Positions 7,370 through 13,958 of a DNA stretch of 16,807 nucleotides are shown one piece after another. The notes beneath the pieces were generated by a model. The model worked only from the letters and a program-made list of their open reading frames with translations, did no database searches and was not told where the DNA came from. Position 1 is the first letter of the stretch; every line of letters starts with the position of its first letter. The stretch comes from an uncultured Clostridia bacterium (GTDB taxonomy: Bacteria; Bacillota; Clostridia; TANB77; CAG-508). Location: NCBI GenBank assembly GCA_947629965.1, contig CANRFS010000014.1:1-16807 (forward strand), in the 5' to 3' direction. The position numbers and the translations under genes were made by a program.

Positions 7370-8067
7370 ATTTTTCGATTATAGTTCCTTGCTACAATGA
7401 AGAAAAAAATTTAAATAAATTAGTAGAAGAATTTAAAAATAATTTAATTGATAAAAATTATGATATCGAATTAGTTTTAGTAAATAATGGTTCTAAGGAT
7501 AATAGTAGCGAAGTAATGAATAAACTAAAAGATAAATATAATTTTATAACTATTGAAACAGTAGAGATAAACCAAGGATATGGATATGGAATTTTGCAAG
7601 GCTTAAAGGCTGCAAAAGGTGAATATTTAGGATGGTTACATGCAGATTTACAATTTAATCCTTCGGAAATAGCTAAAGGTATAGATTATTTAAAAGAAAA
7701 TAATTTTCCAAAAAATATTTTTATAAAAGGTAAAAGAACCAATAGACCACTAGTAGATAAATTATTCACCATGGGAATGAGTATATATGAAACTTTAATA
7801 TTAGGTACAAAGCTATGGGATATTAATGCACAGCCAACATTGATGAGTAGAGAATTCTATGAAAAATGGGAAGCACCACCTTATGACTTTTCTTTAGATT
7901 TATATGCCTATTATATGGCTAAAAAAATGAAATTAGATATATACAGATATAAAGTAATTCAGCACAAAAGAGAAGAGGGCGAGTCTTCTTGGAATACAGG
8001 AATGAAAGCTAGAATAAAGTTAATTAAAAGAGTTATTGAATATTCAAAGAATTTAAAAAGTAGGTAA
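7366..8067 (+). CDS. Polyprenyl-phosphate glycosyltransferase-like GT2 protein (DPM1/GtrB type)
   Basis: The 233-residue cytosolic protein shows FSIIVPCYNEEKNL (3-16), VNNGSKDNS (39-47), NQGYGYGILQGLKAAKGEY (69-87), HADLQFNP (92-99) and INAQPTLMSREF (153-164), a pattern typical of dolichol/polyprenyl-phosphate sugar transferases. Such enzymes move a sugar from a nucleotide donor to polyprenyl phosphate, yielding the substrate that a GtrA-type protein is believed to flip. The usual DAD of the DADLQ motif reads HAD here, which may be a subfamily trait. It lacks the C-terminal membrane helices of GtrB proper. It overlaps gtrA by 4 bases (ATGA), and an AAGGAGA site lies in the end of gtrA. No GT-C transferase that would use the flipped sugar is present in the unit. 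Confidence 0.82.
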   Translation: MNFSIIVPCYNEEKNLNKLVEEFKNNLIDKNYDIELVLVNNGSKDNSSEVMNKLKDKYNFITIETVEINQGYGYGILQGLKAAKGEYLGWLHADLQFNPSEIAKGIDYLKENNFPKNIFIKGKRTNRPLVDKLFTMGMSIYETLILGTKLWDINAQPTLMSREFYEKWEAPPYDFSLDLYAYYMAKKMKLDIYRYKVIQHKREEGESSWNTGMKARIKLIKRVIEYSKNLKSR

Positions 8068-8070
8068 AAA

Positions 8071-8925
8071 ATGAAAAACAAAAAATTATATGTGGCAATA
8101 AATGTTGTAGTAAATATAGTAACAATAGGTTTTGTTATATTATGTTGGAACAAAATACTAACTCTTAATTTAAAAACTATTTTGGTTGCTATTATACCAT
8201 TTATATGTATTCACTTATTAAGAATTATACGTCAATATATTATTTTAATGGAATATAAAATAAAAATAAAAAAATTAACAAGAGCGTATTTACTTAGTTC
8301 AATCATTAACACAACGATTCCATTAAGAATTGGAGAATTATATAAAGCTTATTTATATGGATATGAAATTAAAAATTACAAAAAAAGTATAATTGCTGTA
8401 TTAATAGACAAATTTTTTGATGCCATATTTTTATTAATTCTCTTTATGGTAGTTGAAATTATTAATAAACAAGCAATGTCTTTAGTTACAATGCTATTGA
8501 TGGTATTTGTGTTTTTAATTATTATTATCTATACATCTTTTGAAAATACATATAGATTTTTAAATAAATATTTAATACTTAATAAAAATACTAAAATTGG
8601 TAATAGATGCTTAAAAATATTAGAAGAAATTAAAGATATATTTGTTGATGTAAAGTCTATGGTAAAAGATAGAGAAATACTTATTGTTATGATAACGTTA
8701 TTATCATGGGTATTTGAATTATCTTTTGCATTCATAATTTGTAAATCTATTAATGTAGATCTGGGACTAATTAACTTTATAACTTACATTAATGATTCTT
8801 TTTTAGGAATACAAAATGGATTATCTAATTATTATATATATGCAACAGCAATTATATTTACAATATATATTGGAATAATTTTTATAACTAAAATAATTAA
8901 TTTAACAAAAAATAGGGGAGAATAA
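8071..8925 (+). CDS. Flippase-like integral membrane protein (LPG-synthase TM-domain/UPF0104 family)
   Basis: The 284-residue protein has about seven to eight membrane segments. It carries the family signature PLRIGELYKAYL at 84-95 (the P-x-R-x-G-E motif) and DKFFDAIFLL at 113-122. This fold is shared with the membrane half of lysyl-phosphatidylglycerol synthase MprF and with AglD-like proteins, and stand-alone copies are common in glycan operons beside polyprenyl-phosphate transferases. No soluble aminoacyl-transfer domain is present, so it is not a complete MprF. A role in moving or presenting a lipid-linked intermediate is inferred only from family and context. It begins 3 bases after the glycosyltransferase stop and ends 1 base before the next ATG. 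Confidence 0.75.
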   Translation: MKNKKLYVAINVVVNIVTIGFVILCWNKILTLNLKTILVAIIPFICIHLLRIIRQYIILMEYKIKIKKLTRAYLLSSIINTTIPLRIGELYKAYLYGYEIKNYKKSIIAVLIDKFFDAIFLLILFMVVEIINKQAMSLVTMLLMVFVFLIIIIYTSFENTYRFLNKYLILNKNTKIGNRCLKILEEIKDIFVDVKSMVKDREILIVMITLLSWVFELSFAFIICKSINVDLGLINFITYINDSFLGIQNGLSNYYIYATAIIFTIYIGIIFITKIINLTKNRGE

Positions 8926-8926
8926 A

Positions 8927-10372
8927 ATGAAAAAAGTAATATTATTATATGACGATACAATTAATGTACCACATAATGTAAAAATAATAATTGGTAAAGC
9001 GAGTTTTGGACAAATCATTTTAAAAAGAAAAACTATATTTAATAGAGTAAAAGAAATTGTAGAAGAAGCACCTATTGATTCGGAAATTATTAATTTAACA
9101 TCTATAAAAAATGCTTATAAAAAAATAGAATTATATGATAAAGAAACAGTAATTTTACATATGTTTTCTAACTTTGCAATAAAAGATGCAGAAAAATTTA
9201 AAATATTATTAGGGAAAATTCCTTTTATTAATGAAGATTATAAAATTGTTCAAGACAATAATACTGTTGCACTTGCTTTTAGCAATATAGAGAATTATAA
9301 AGAGATGCTTGATAGATATATAAATTTAAATAATATAGATAATATATCTAAATATAATAAAATTGAAGTTGATGCTTTTTTTGATATTTCAAATTATAAT
9401 AATTTACTTACATATATTTCACAGGGATTTGATTCAAGATTTTTTAATAATTTGGAAGGAAATGAATATATTGTAACTAAAAAATCAACAAACAAGAAAA
9501 AAATAAAACAAGAATATACATATTATCAATTACTTCCTGATGAAATGAAAAAATGGATGGTAATGCCATATAATTATGTAGAAAATGAAGAAACTGCACA
9601 GTATACAATGGAAAGACTACATATGACAGATATTGCGACACGTTGGATACACAAAGCTATTGATGAGGAAGAATTTAGAAATATTTTAAATAAAACTTTT
9701 TATTATATAAATAATAGAATTCAAAAGAATATATCACAAAAAGAATATAGAGAAATAGAAAACAATTTATATGTTAAAAAAATAAAAGAGAGAATAGAGC
9801 AATTAAAGAAAGAAAAATTATATGCTAAACTTGATATACATATAAAAAGTGGAACAGACTTTAATTCAATAGATGACATTTTTGAATATTATTTAAGGAT
9901 ATATAATAAATATGTAAACAATAATAAAAAATATATTAGTGTAATAGGACATGGCGATTTATGCTTTGCAAATATGTTATACAGTAAGGAAACTGATATA
10001 TTAAAACTTATAGATCCAAAAGGAGCTTTAAAGGAAGAAGATTTATGGACAAACCCATATTATGATATAGCTAAATTATCACATTCTATATGTGGAAATT
10101 ATGATTTGTTTAATTGTGGTAGTTATTCTATACATATTAATAGTGAATTAAAATGTGAATTAGAAGTATATAATAACAATGATAGATATATAGAAATATT
10201 TAGACAATATGTAGAAGAAAATGGATTTGATTATAATTTAGTAAGATTATATGAAGCATCATTATTCTTATCAATGTTACCACTACATATAGATTATCCT
10301 CAAAAAGTATTTGGATTTATATTAAATGCTATAAATATACTAAAGGAGATAGAAAAATGTACGAAGATATAA
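8927..10372 (+). CDS. Capsule-locus protein with C-terminal phosphotransferase (APH/choline-kinase-like) domain
   Basis: This soluble 481-residue protein has two parts. The C-terminal half carries the kinase-like catalytic loop HGDLCFAN at 342-349, a metal-binding LIDPKG at 361-366 (Asp363 in place of the usual D-F/Y-G) and YDIAKLSHS at 379-387. These three blocks in this order are typical of aminoglycoside, choline and ethanolamine kinases. An upstream stretch near 180-203 (YIVTKKS then EYTYYQLLP) could be the ATP-binding lobe with its Lys and Glu. The first 150 residues match nothing I recognise and may be a separate domain. It probably phosphorylates a small hydroxylated compound used in the polymer, but the substrate is unknown. 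It lies 1 base after the flippase-like gene, with GGGGAG in that gene's last codons, and overlaps the phosphatase gene by 16 bases, so the kinase-like and phosphatase products are probably made together. Confidence 0.65.
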   Translation: MKKVILLYDDTINVPHNVKIIIGKASFGQIILKRKTIFNRVKEIVEEAPIDSEIINLTSIKNAYKKIELYDKETVILHMFSNFAIKDAEKFKILLGKIPFINEDYKIVQDNNTVALAFSNIENYKEMLDRYINLNNIDNISKYNKIEVDAFFDISNYNNLLTYISQGFDSRFFNNLEGNEYIVTKKSTNKKKIKQEYTYYQLLPDEMKKWMVMPYNYVENEETAQYTMERLHMTDIATRWIHKAIDEEEFRNILNKTFYYINNRIQKNISQKEYREIENNLYVKKIKERIEQLKKEKLYAKLDIHIKSGTDFNSIDDIFEYYLRIYNKYVNNNKKYISVIGHGDLCFANMLYSKETDILKLIDPKGALKEEDLWTNPYYDIAKLSHSICGNYDLFNCGSYSIHINSELKCELEVYNNNDRYIEIFRQYVEENGFDYNLVRLYEASLFLSMLPLHIDYPQKVFGFILNAINILKEIEKCTKI

Positions 10373-10749
10373 CATTTATTTTTGATATTGATGGAACTTT
10401 ATGTCCTATAAAGGGAAAAGAGGAAAAATACGAAGATTTAATTCCTTATAAAAATATAATAGAGAAATTAAAGTATTATAAAGAAAATGGAGCAAAAATT
10501 GTTTTATTTACTTCAAGAAATATGAATTCATATAATGGGAATATAGGAAAAATCAATAAAAATACAGCAAAAATTCTATTAAATTGGCTTGATAAATGGG
10601 AGATACCTTATGATGAGATTATATATGGAAAACCATGGCCAGGGCACAAAGGCTTTTATGTAGATGACAGAACAATAAGACCAGATGAATTTTTAAACAA
10701 AAATGTAGAAGAATTAGATGAAATCTGCAAAAAAGCAAGAAAAATTTAA
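10357..10749 (+). CDS. HAD-family capsule biosynthesis phosphatase (EcbF/BcbF-like)
   Basis: This small 130-residue HAD hydrolase has all four motifs: DIDGT at 10-14 (nucleophile Asp10, acid/base Asp12), FTSRNM at 51-56, Lys92 in YGKPWPGHKGF, and VDDRTIRPDEF at 102-112 (Asp103/Asp104). The lack of a cap domain, the block SYNGNIGKIN and the GKPW-GH-GFYVDDR-IRP-EF pattern closely resemble the EcbF/BcbF capsule biosynthesis phosphatases of Pasteurellaceae, recalled from memory. Those proteins lie in capsule loci, but their substrate is, as far as I know, unproven. The gene starts inside the end of the kinase-like gene, with AAAGGAG 8-9 bases upstream of the ATG. Its place between a kinase-like protein and a nucleotidyltransferase suggests dephosphorylation of an intermediate on the route to an activated precursor. 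Confidence 0.82.
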   Translation: MYEDITFIFDIDGTLCPIKGKEEKYEDLIPYKNIIEKLKYYKENGAKIVLFTSRNMNSYNGNIGKINKNTAKILLNWLDKWEIPYDEIIYGKPWPGHKGFYVDDRTIRPDEFLNKNVEELDEICKKARKI

Positions 10750-10767
10750 AGTGAGGGAGAATGTATT

Positions 10768-11496
10768 ATGGATAAAAAAATGACTATAATTGTAACAATG
10801 GCAGGACTTGGATCACGTTTTAGAGAAGCGGGATATAAAGTTCCTAAATATATGATTACAGCTAAAGGAAAAACTCTTTTTGAATGGTCAATGGACAGTT
10901 TAGTAGGATATAATAAAATAGTGGAGAAATATATTTTTGTTGTTCGAAAAGAAGATAACTCAAAAGAATTTATATCAGAACAATGTAAAAAATATAGAAT
11001 TGATAATTTTTATGTACTTGAAATTGATAAATTAACAGATGGACAAGCTACTACATGTATGCTAGCAATACCTTATTGCAATAAAGAAAATAGTATAATG
11101 ATATATAATATAGATACTTATGTAGAACCTTATGAAATGAAATACGAAGATATAAGTGGAGATGGTTATATTCCTTGCTTTCATGCAGAAGGAGAACATT
11201 GGAGTTTTGCAAAACTTGATGAAAATGGAAAGGTAATTGAAGTAAGAGAAAAACAGAGAATATCTGATAATTGTACTTTAGGAGCATACTATTTTTCTTC
11301 TGCTGATCTCTATGAAAGAATATATAATGAATATTATTCTAATAATGATAATTTAGAGAAAAAAGAAAAGTATATAGCACCATTATATAATTACATGATA
11401 AACAAAGACATGGACGTTAGAATAAGCATAATAGATGCAAACAAAGTTCATGTATTAGGAACTCCAGAGGAGCTAGAAGAGTTCTTAAAAAATTAA
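10768..11496 (+). CDS. Sugar-phosphate-type nucleotidyltransferase
   Basis: The 242-residue protein begins with a Rossmann-type NTP-transferase core: TMAGLGSRF at 10-18 (a variant of the G-x-G-T-R nucleotide loop), VPKYM at 25-29 with the conserved Lys27, DGQATTC at 91-97, and NIDTYV at 114-119 whose Asp116 should bind magnesium. REK at 160-162 fits the second conserved basic position. Its length matches single-domain pyrophosphorylases without a hexapeptide acyltransferase tail. It should join a phosphorylated small molecule to a nucleoside triphosphate with release of pyrophosphate; which nucleotide and which phosphate cannot be read from the motifs. GGGAGA lies 7 bases before the ATG. An ATG at 10761 is out of frame and runs to a stop after four codons. 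It is the last gene of unit B, 18 bases after the phosphatase. Confidence 0.78.
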   Translation: MDKKMTIIVTMAGLGSRFREAGYKVPKYMITAKGKTLFEWSMDSLVGYNKIVEKYIFVVRKEDNSKEFISEQCKKYRIDNFYVLEIDKLTDGQATTCMLAIPYCNKENSIMIYNIDTYVEPYEMKYEDISGDGYIPCFHAEGEHWSFAKLDENGKVIEVREKQRISDNCTLGAYYFSSADLYERIYNEYYSNNDNLEKKEKYIAPLYNYMINKDMDVRISIIDANKVHVLGTPEELEEFLKN

Positions 11497-11513
11497 AACT
11501 ATAAAAATAAAAC

Positions 11514-11547
11514 GCACTTTAAAAGTGAAAGTCAACTTTTAAAGTGC
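11514..11547. terminator. Strong bidirectional rho-independent terminator between units B and C
   Basis: GCACTTTAAAAGT (11514-11526) and ACTTTTAAAGTGC (11535-11547) form a perfect 13-bp stem with an 8-base loop. On the plus strand it is followed by ATTATTTTT. On the minus strand the continuation reads GTTTTATTTTTATAG. It can therefore stop both converging units: the nucleotidyltransferase ends 17 bases before it, and the SDR gene ends 10 bases beyond it on the other strand. Confidence 0.9.
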
Positions 11548-11557
11548 ATTATTTTTG

Positions 11558-12292
11558 TTACATAATATTTCCGTTGGTTATTGCTATATTTTGTCCAGTA
11601 ATGCAGTCTGCATTTTCAGATAATAAAAACTTAAAAGTAGGAATAACATCACTAACTGATAAATTTTTACCTGTTGGACTATTCATTGCATTTTGCTTTA
11701 CAATTAATTCAGGAATACTTTGTAAAAATTTTGTTTCCATCATAGATGGAGATATTCCGTTAATTCTAATTCCTTTATCAGCATATTCGTTTGAAAGTGC
11801 CTTTACTAATCCGAGTAATGAATATTTTGAAGTTACATAGCTAGATAAATATTTAGGTGGAATATTTTTTGTATAAGATGTAAGCATAACAACTACTTTG
11901 CCATATTTGTTTTTTGCCATAATTGGTAGAAAAGCATTTAAAATTATAACTAAAGAACGAAGTGCAATATTTAAATCACTTTGAAACTTGTCCCAAGTCA
12001 CTTTTGAGAATTTCATATTTTCGCATCTTCCTGCTGGCAAATGAACAATATGTGTTGGTATTTTACCAGATTCCTTTATTTTTCCTACAAATTTATAAGT
12101 ATCATCTTCATCTAAAAAATTTCCTTCTAATAAAATAAGTTTATCTGCTAAATTCTTTTTTAAATCTAGTAATTTACTATTATCTCCTATATGATGTGCA
12201 ATTATATAGTCATACTCATTAGATATTTGCGTAATTAATTCTACACCTACATCAGAAGAAGCACCTGTAACTAATAATACTTTTTCACTCAT
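11558..12292 (-). CDS. Short-chain dehydrogenase/reductase (FabG-like)
   Basis: With the start at 12292 the protein has 244 residues, a normal length for a classical SDR. It shows the catalytic Asn (N108), Ser139, Tyr152 and Lys156 (YVTSK), the INGISPSMMET stretch after the active site, and a C-terminal ITGQNIAITNG typical of FabG-type enzymes. The cofactor loop reads TGASSDVG (9-16), with Asp where the second glycine of TGxxxGxG normally lies, and the usual NNAG is LPAG (86-89). Both are unusual but do not touch the catalytic residues. It probably reduces or oxidises a carbonyl/alcohol with NAD(P)H, perhaps on a carrier-bound acyl group or a sugar. The frame is open to a GTG at 12301, but AAGGTAGG at 12301-12308 places the true start at the ATG at 12292, which overlaps the end of maoC (ATGAGTGA). 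Confidence 0.85.
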   Translation of the reverse strand: MSEKVLLVTGASSDVGVELITQISNEYDYIIAHHIGDNSKLLDLKKNLADKLILLEGNFLDEDDTYKFVGKIKESGKIPTHIVHLPAGRCENMKFSKVTWDKFQSDLNIALRSLVIILNAFLPIMAKNKYGKVVVMLTSYTKNIPPKYLSSYVTSKYSLLGLVKALSNEYADKGIRINGISPSMMETKFLQSIPELIVKQNAMNSPTGKNLSVSDVIPTFKFLLSENADCITGQNIAITNGNIM

Positions 12293-12707
12293 CAAAAACA
12301 CCTACCTTCATAGTTCCCCTTACAACTTTTTGAGATTTATTATTTAAAATTTCAAAACGAATTGTGAATTGGTTAAATATTTCATTAATTTCTATTACCT
12401 TGCCCTTAACGGTTAAAGGACTATCTGAAATAAATACTGGTTTTTTAAATAGAATCTCAACACCATGTATAAGACTATATTTACCTGGTAGATATACTCC
12501 AGCAAGCGTAGATAAAAATGATGCAGTAAGCATTCCATAAACTACTTTTTCGTCATAACCTTTAGACTTTGCAAAATCTAAATCATTGTGAAGAGGATTA
12601 ATATCTCCAGTTATATTACAAAAAGATTTTACCATTTCTTCTGTTAAATTAACTTCAAACTTTTCTTCTAAACCTATTTTTATATCCTTGAATTTATATT
12701 CATTCAT
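12285..12707 (-). CDS. MaoC-like hot-dog fold (R)-hydratase/dehydratase
   Basis: The 140-residue protein has the MaoC/(R)-specific enoyl hydratase signature: FCNITGDINPLHND at 29-42 with catalytic Asp35 and His40, followed by a Gly-rich VVYGMLTASFLSTLAG helix and a C-terminal beta-rich half. Members add water to, or remove it from, 3-hydroxyacyl/enoyl thioesters on CoA or ACP. It is the first gene of a two-gene unit and its last codons overlap the SDR start by 8 bases, so both are probably made in fixed ratio. A hydratase paired with a ketoreductase resembles part of a fatty-acid-type cycle, but no ketosynthase is in the window. The ATG at 12707 has only a weak upstream GAAGTGAG site. Confidence 0.85.
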   Translation of the reverse strand: MNEYKFKDIKIGLEEKFEVNLTEEMVKSFCNITGDINPLHNDLDFAKSKGYDEKVVYGMLTASFLSTLAGVYLPGKYSLIHGVEILFKKPVFISDSPLTVKGKVIEINEIFNQFTIRFEILNNKSQKVVRGTMKVGVFDE

Positions 12708-12795
12708 AACAAATTCTCACTTCACATTATAAGAATAACATTAATAAATTTAAATATTAACGATACTTCATAATACATAATTATAAAGCGACATA

Positions 12796-12825
12796 ATTAT
12801 ATATTAAGTGAGATAAATTTGTCAA
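12796..12825 (-). promoter_or_regulatory. Consensus sigma-A promoter for the maoC-SDR unit
   Basis: On the minus strand a perfect TTGACA (12825-12820) and a perfect TATAAT (12801-12796) are separated by 18 bases. Transcription should start near 12789, giving a leader of about 80 bases before the maoC ATG. The promoter lies directly after the terminator of unit D, which makes maoC-SDR its own transcription unit, probably with strong basal expression. Confidence 0.75.
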
Positions 12826-12844
12826 TAAATAAAGAAAAAATATA

Positions 12845-12892
12845 AAATACACTATAAATATTTTTAATAAATTTAACATTTATGGTGTATTT
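12845..12892 (-). terminator. Rho-independent terminator of the fkbH-acp-MBOAT-SGNH operon
   Basis: The 15-base arms at 12845-12859 (AAATACACTATAAAT) and 12878-12892 (ATTTATGGTGTATTT) pair fully with a single G-U, around an 18-base AT-rich loop. Read on the minus strand it starts 18 bases after the SGNH gene stop and is followed by TATATTTTTTCTTTATTT, a good T-rich tract. It separates unit D from unit C. Confidence 0.8.
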
Positions 12893-12909
12893 GTATATAA
12901 ATTAAAATA

Positions 12910-13944
12910 TTAATTGCTATATTTGGTTAATATTTTATTAAAATCTTTTTTTGTCAAGGCTTTAAAGTCTTGTTTAAACCTAACATATTCATTTTCCCAA
13001 GAATTATATGCTTCATCGCCATTGTGATTTGGCAAATCATAGTGGTCATTTAAATATTTAGAGAGATACAGAGTATATTTTGTTGCTCCATATATATTTA
13101 CATGCGATGTATTATAAAAATCAGTTGCATAATTAACGCTAAAATCTTCTAATGTATTAAAATTAATTACGTTAAAACCATTTTCTCTTAAAATTTTTGT
13201 AACATAGTTTAATTGCGCATTATCTGCTTTATTAGTATCTCTTATAGGAATTGTAAATAGAACATTTAAATTATTAACCTTAATATACTCTATTAATTCC
13301 ATTAATATTTGTTTTTTTTCTGCTGAGATTTCCATGATATCATCTTTCCAATTAAATTCATCTATGTAAATATTTTTTGATGATTCTGGTGACAAAATAA
13401 ATCCTTTATATGAATATTCATTTTTTGTAAAATTTTCTTTTGTAATATCTCTCCAAATATCATGATAACGTAAAAAGCTAAAATAATAATTAATATAATC
13501 TTTTTTATCTATTCCTTTATATTTTAATATTTCATTAATTGCGTCTATTCGATTCTTAGAAAATTTCATAGAATCAGTTGTTCTTCTTATAGCACCTTCA
13601 TCAAAGAAATCCCAATCTTCAATAGATGTTGCTAAATCTATTATATATAATTCTGGATTTTGATATTTTTGAGTTTCTTTAAGTAAATATTTTATTGCAT
13701 TAAATGGTTGAGATCCAGTTGCACAAAAACATGTCGTAAAACCATATAAATCATAAGCTAATACAGGATTAAAATAAGTATAAACTGCGCTACTTCCTAT
13801 ATAAACAATATCTGAAGAATTTTTAGGCTCATCATATATTAAAAAACTAACATAAGTTTTTCCTAACCAAAGTACTTTAAAAACACAACAAAATATAATA
13901 AGGAATATTATTATAAATACTATAGATTTAATAAAATTTTTCAC
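12910..13944 (-). CDS. Membrane-anchored SGNH-hydrolase-like protein (DltD/AlgJ-like partner of MBOAT)
   Basis: The 344-residue protein has one N-terminal membrane helix (about residues 6-27) and an extracellular domain. DIVYIGSSAVYTYFNP (45-60) is the block I serine motif, with the nucleophile in G50-S51-S52, and NTSHVNIYGATKYT (278-291) is the block V region with the His281 base. In the usual D-x-x-H arrangement the acid three residues before the histidine is Asn278 here; Asp275 is nearby and might substitute. Proteins of this kind (DltD, AlgJ/AlgX, PatB) accept or hand on acyl groups exported by an MBOAT partner. The start is a GTG with AGGTAGAGG 7 bases upstream, a site that overlaps the MBOAT stop codon, so the two are probably translationally coupled. 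It is the last gene of unit D. Final acyl transfer to a polymer is inferred from context. Confidence 0.78.
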   Translation of the reverse strand: MKNFIKSIVFIIIFLIIFCCVFKVLWLGKTYVSFLIYDEPKNSSDIVYIGSSAVYTYFNPVLAYDLYGFTTCFCATGSQPFNAIKYLLKETQKYQNPELYIIDLATSIEDWDFFDEGAIRRTTDSMKFSKNRIDAINEILKYKGIDKKDYINYYFSFLRYHDIWRDITKENFTKNEYSYKGFILSPESSKNIYIDEFNWKDDIMEISAEKKQILMELIEYIKVNNLNVLFTIPIRDTNKADNAQLNYVTKILRENGFNVINFNTLEDFSVNYATDFYNTSHVNIYGATKYTLYLSKYLNDHYDLPNHNGDEAYNSWENEYVRFKQDFKALTKKDFNKILTKYSN

Positions 13945-13958
13945 TATATAACCTCTAC

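Noticed and set aside
8071..8925. MprF (lysyl-phosphatidylglycerol synthase)
   Set aside because: Only the membrane part is present, with no C-terminal aminoacyl-transfer domain; the glycan operon context fits a flippase-like role better.
11544..11840. 98-codon plus-strand open frame over the end of the SDR gene
   Set aside because: It begins within the terminator region and is antisense to conserved SDR sequence; a shadow frame.
12293..12301. GTG at 12301 as the SDR start
   Set aside because: AAGGTAGG overlaps this codon and is correctly spaced only for the ATG at 12292.
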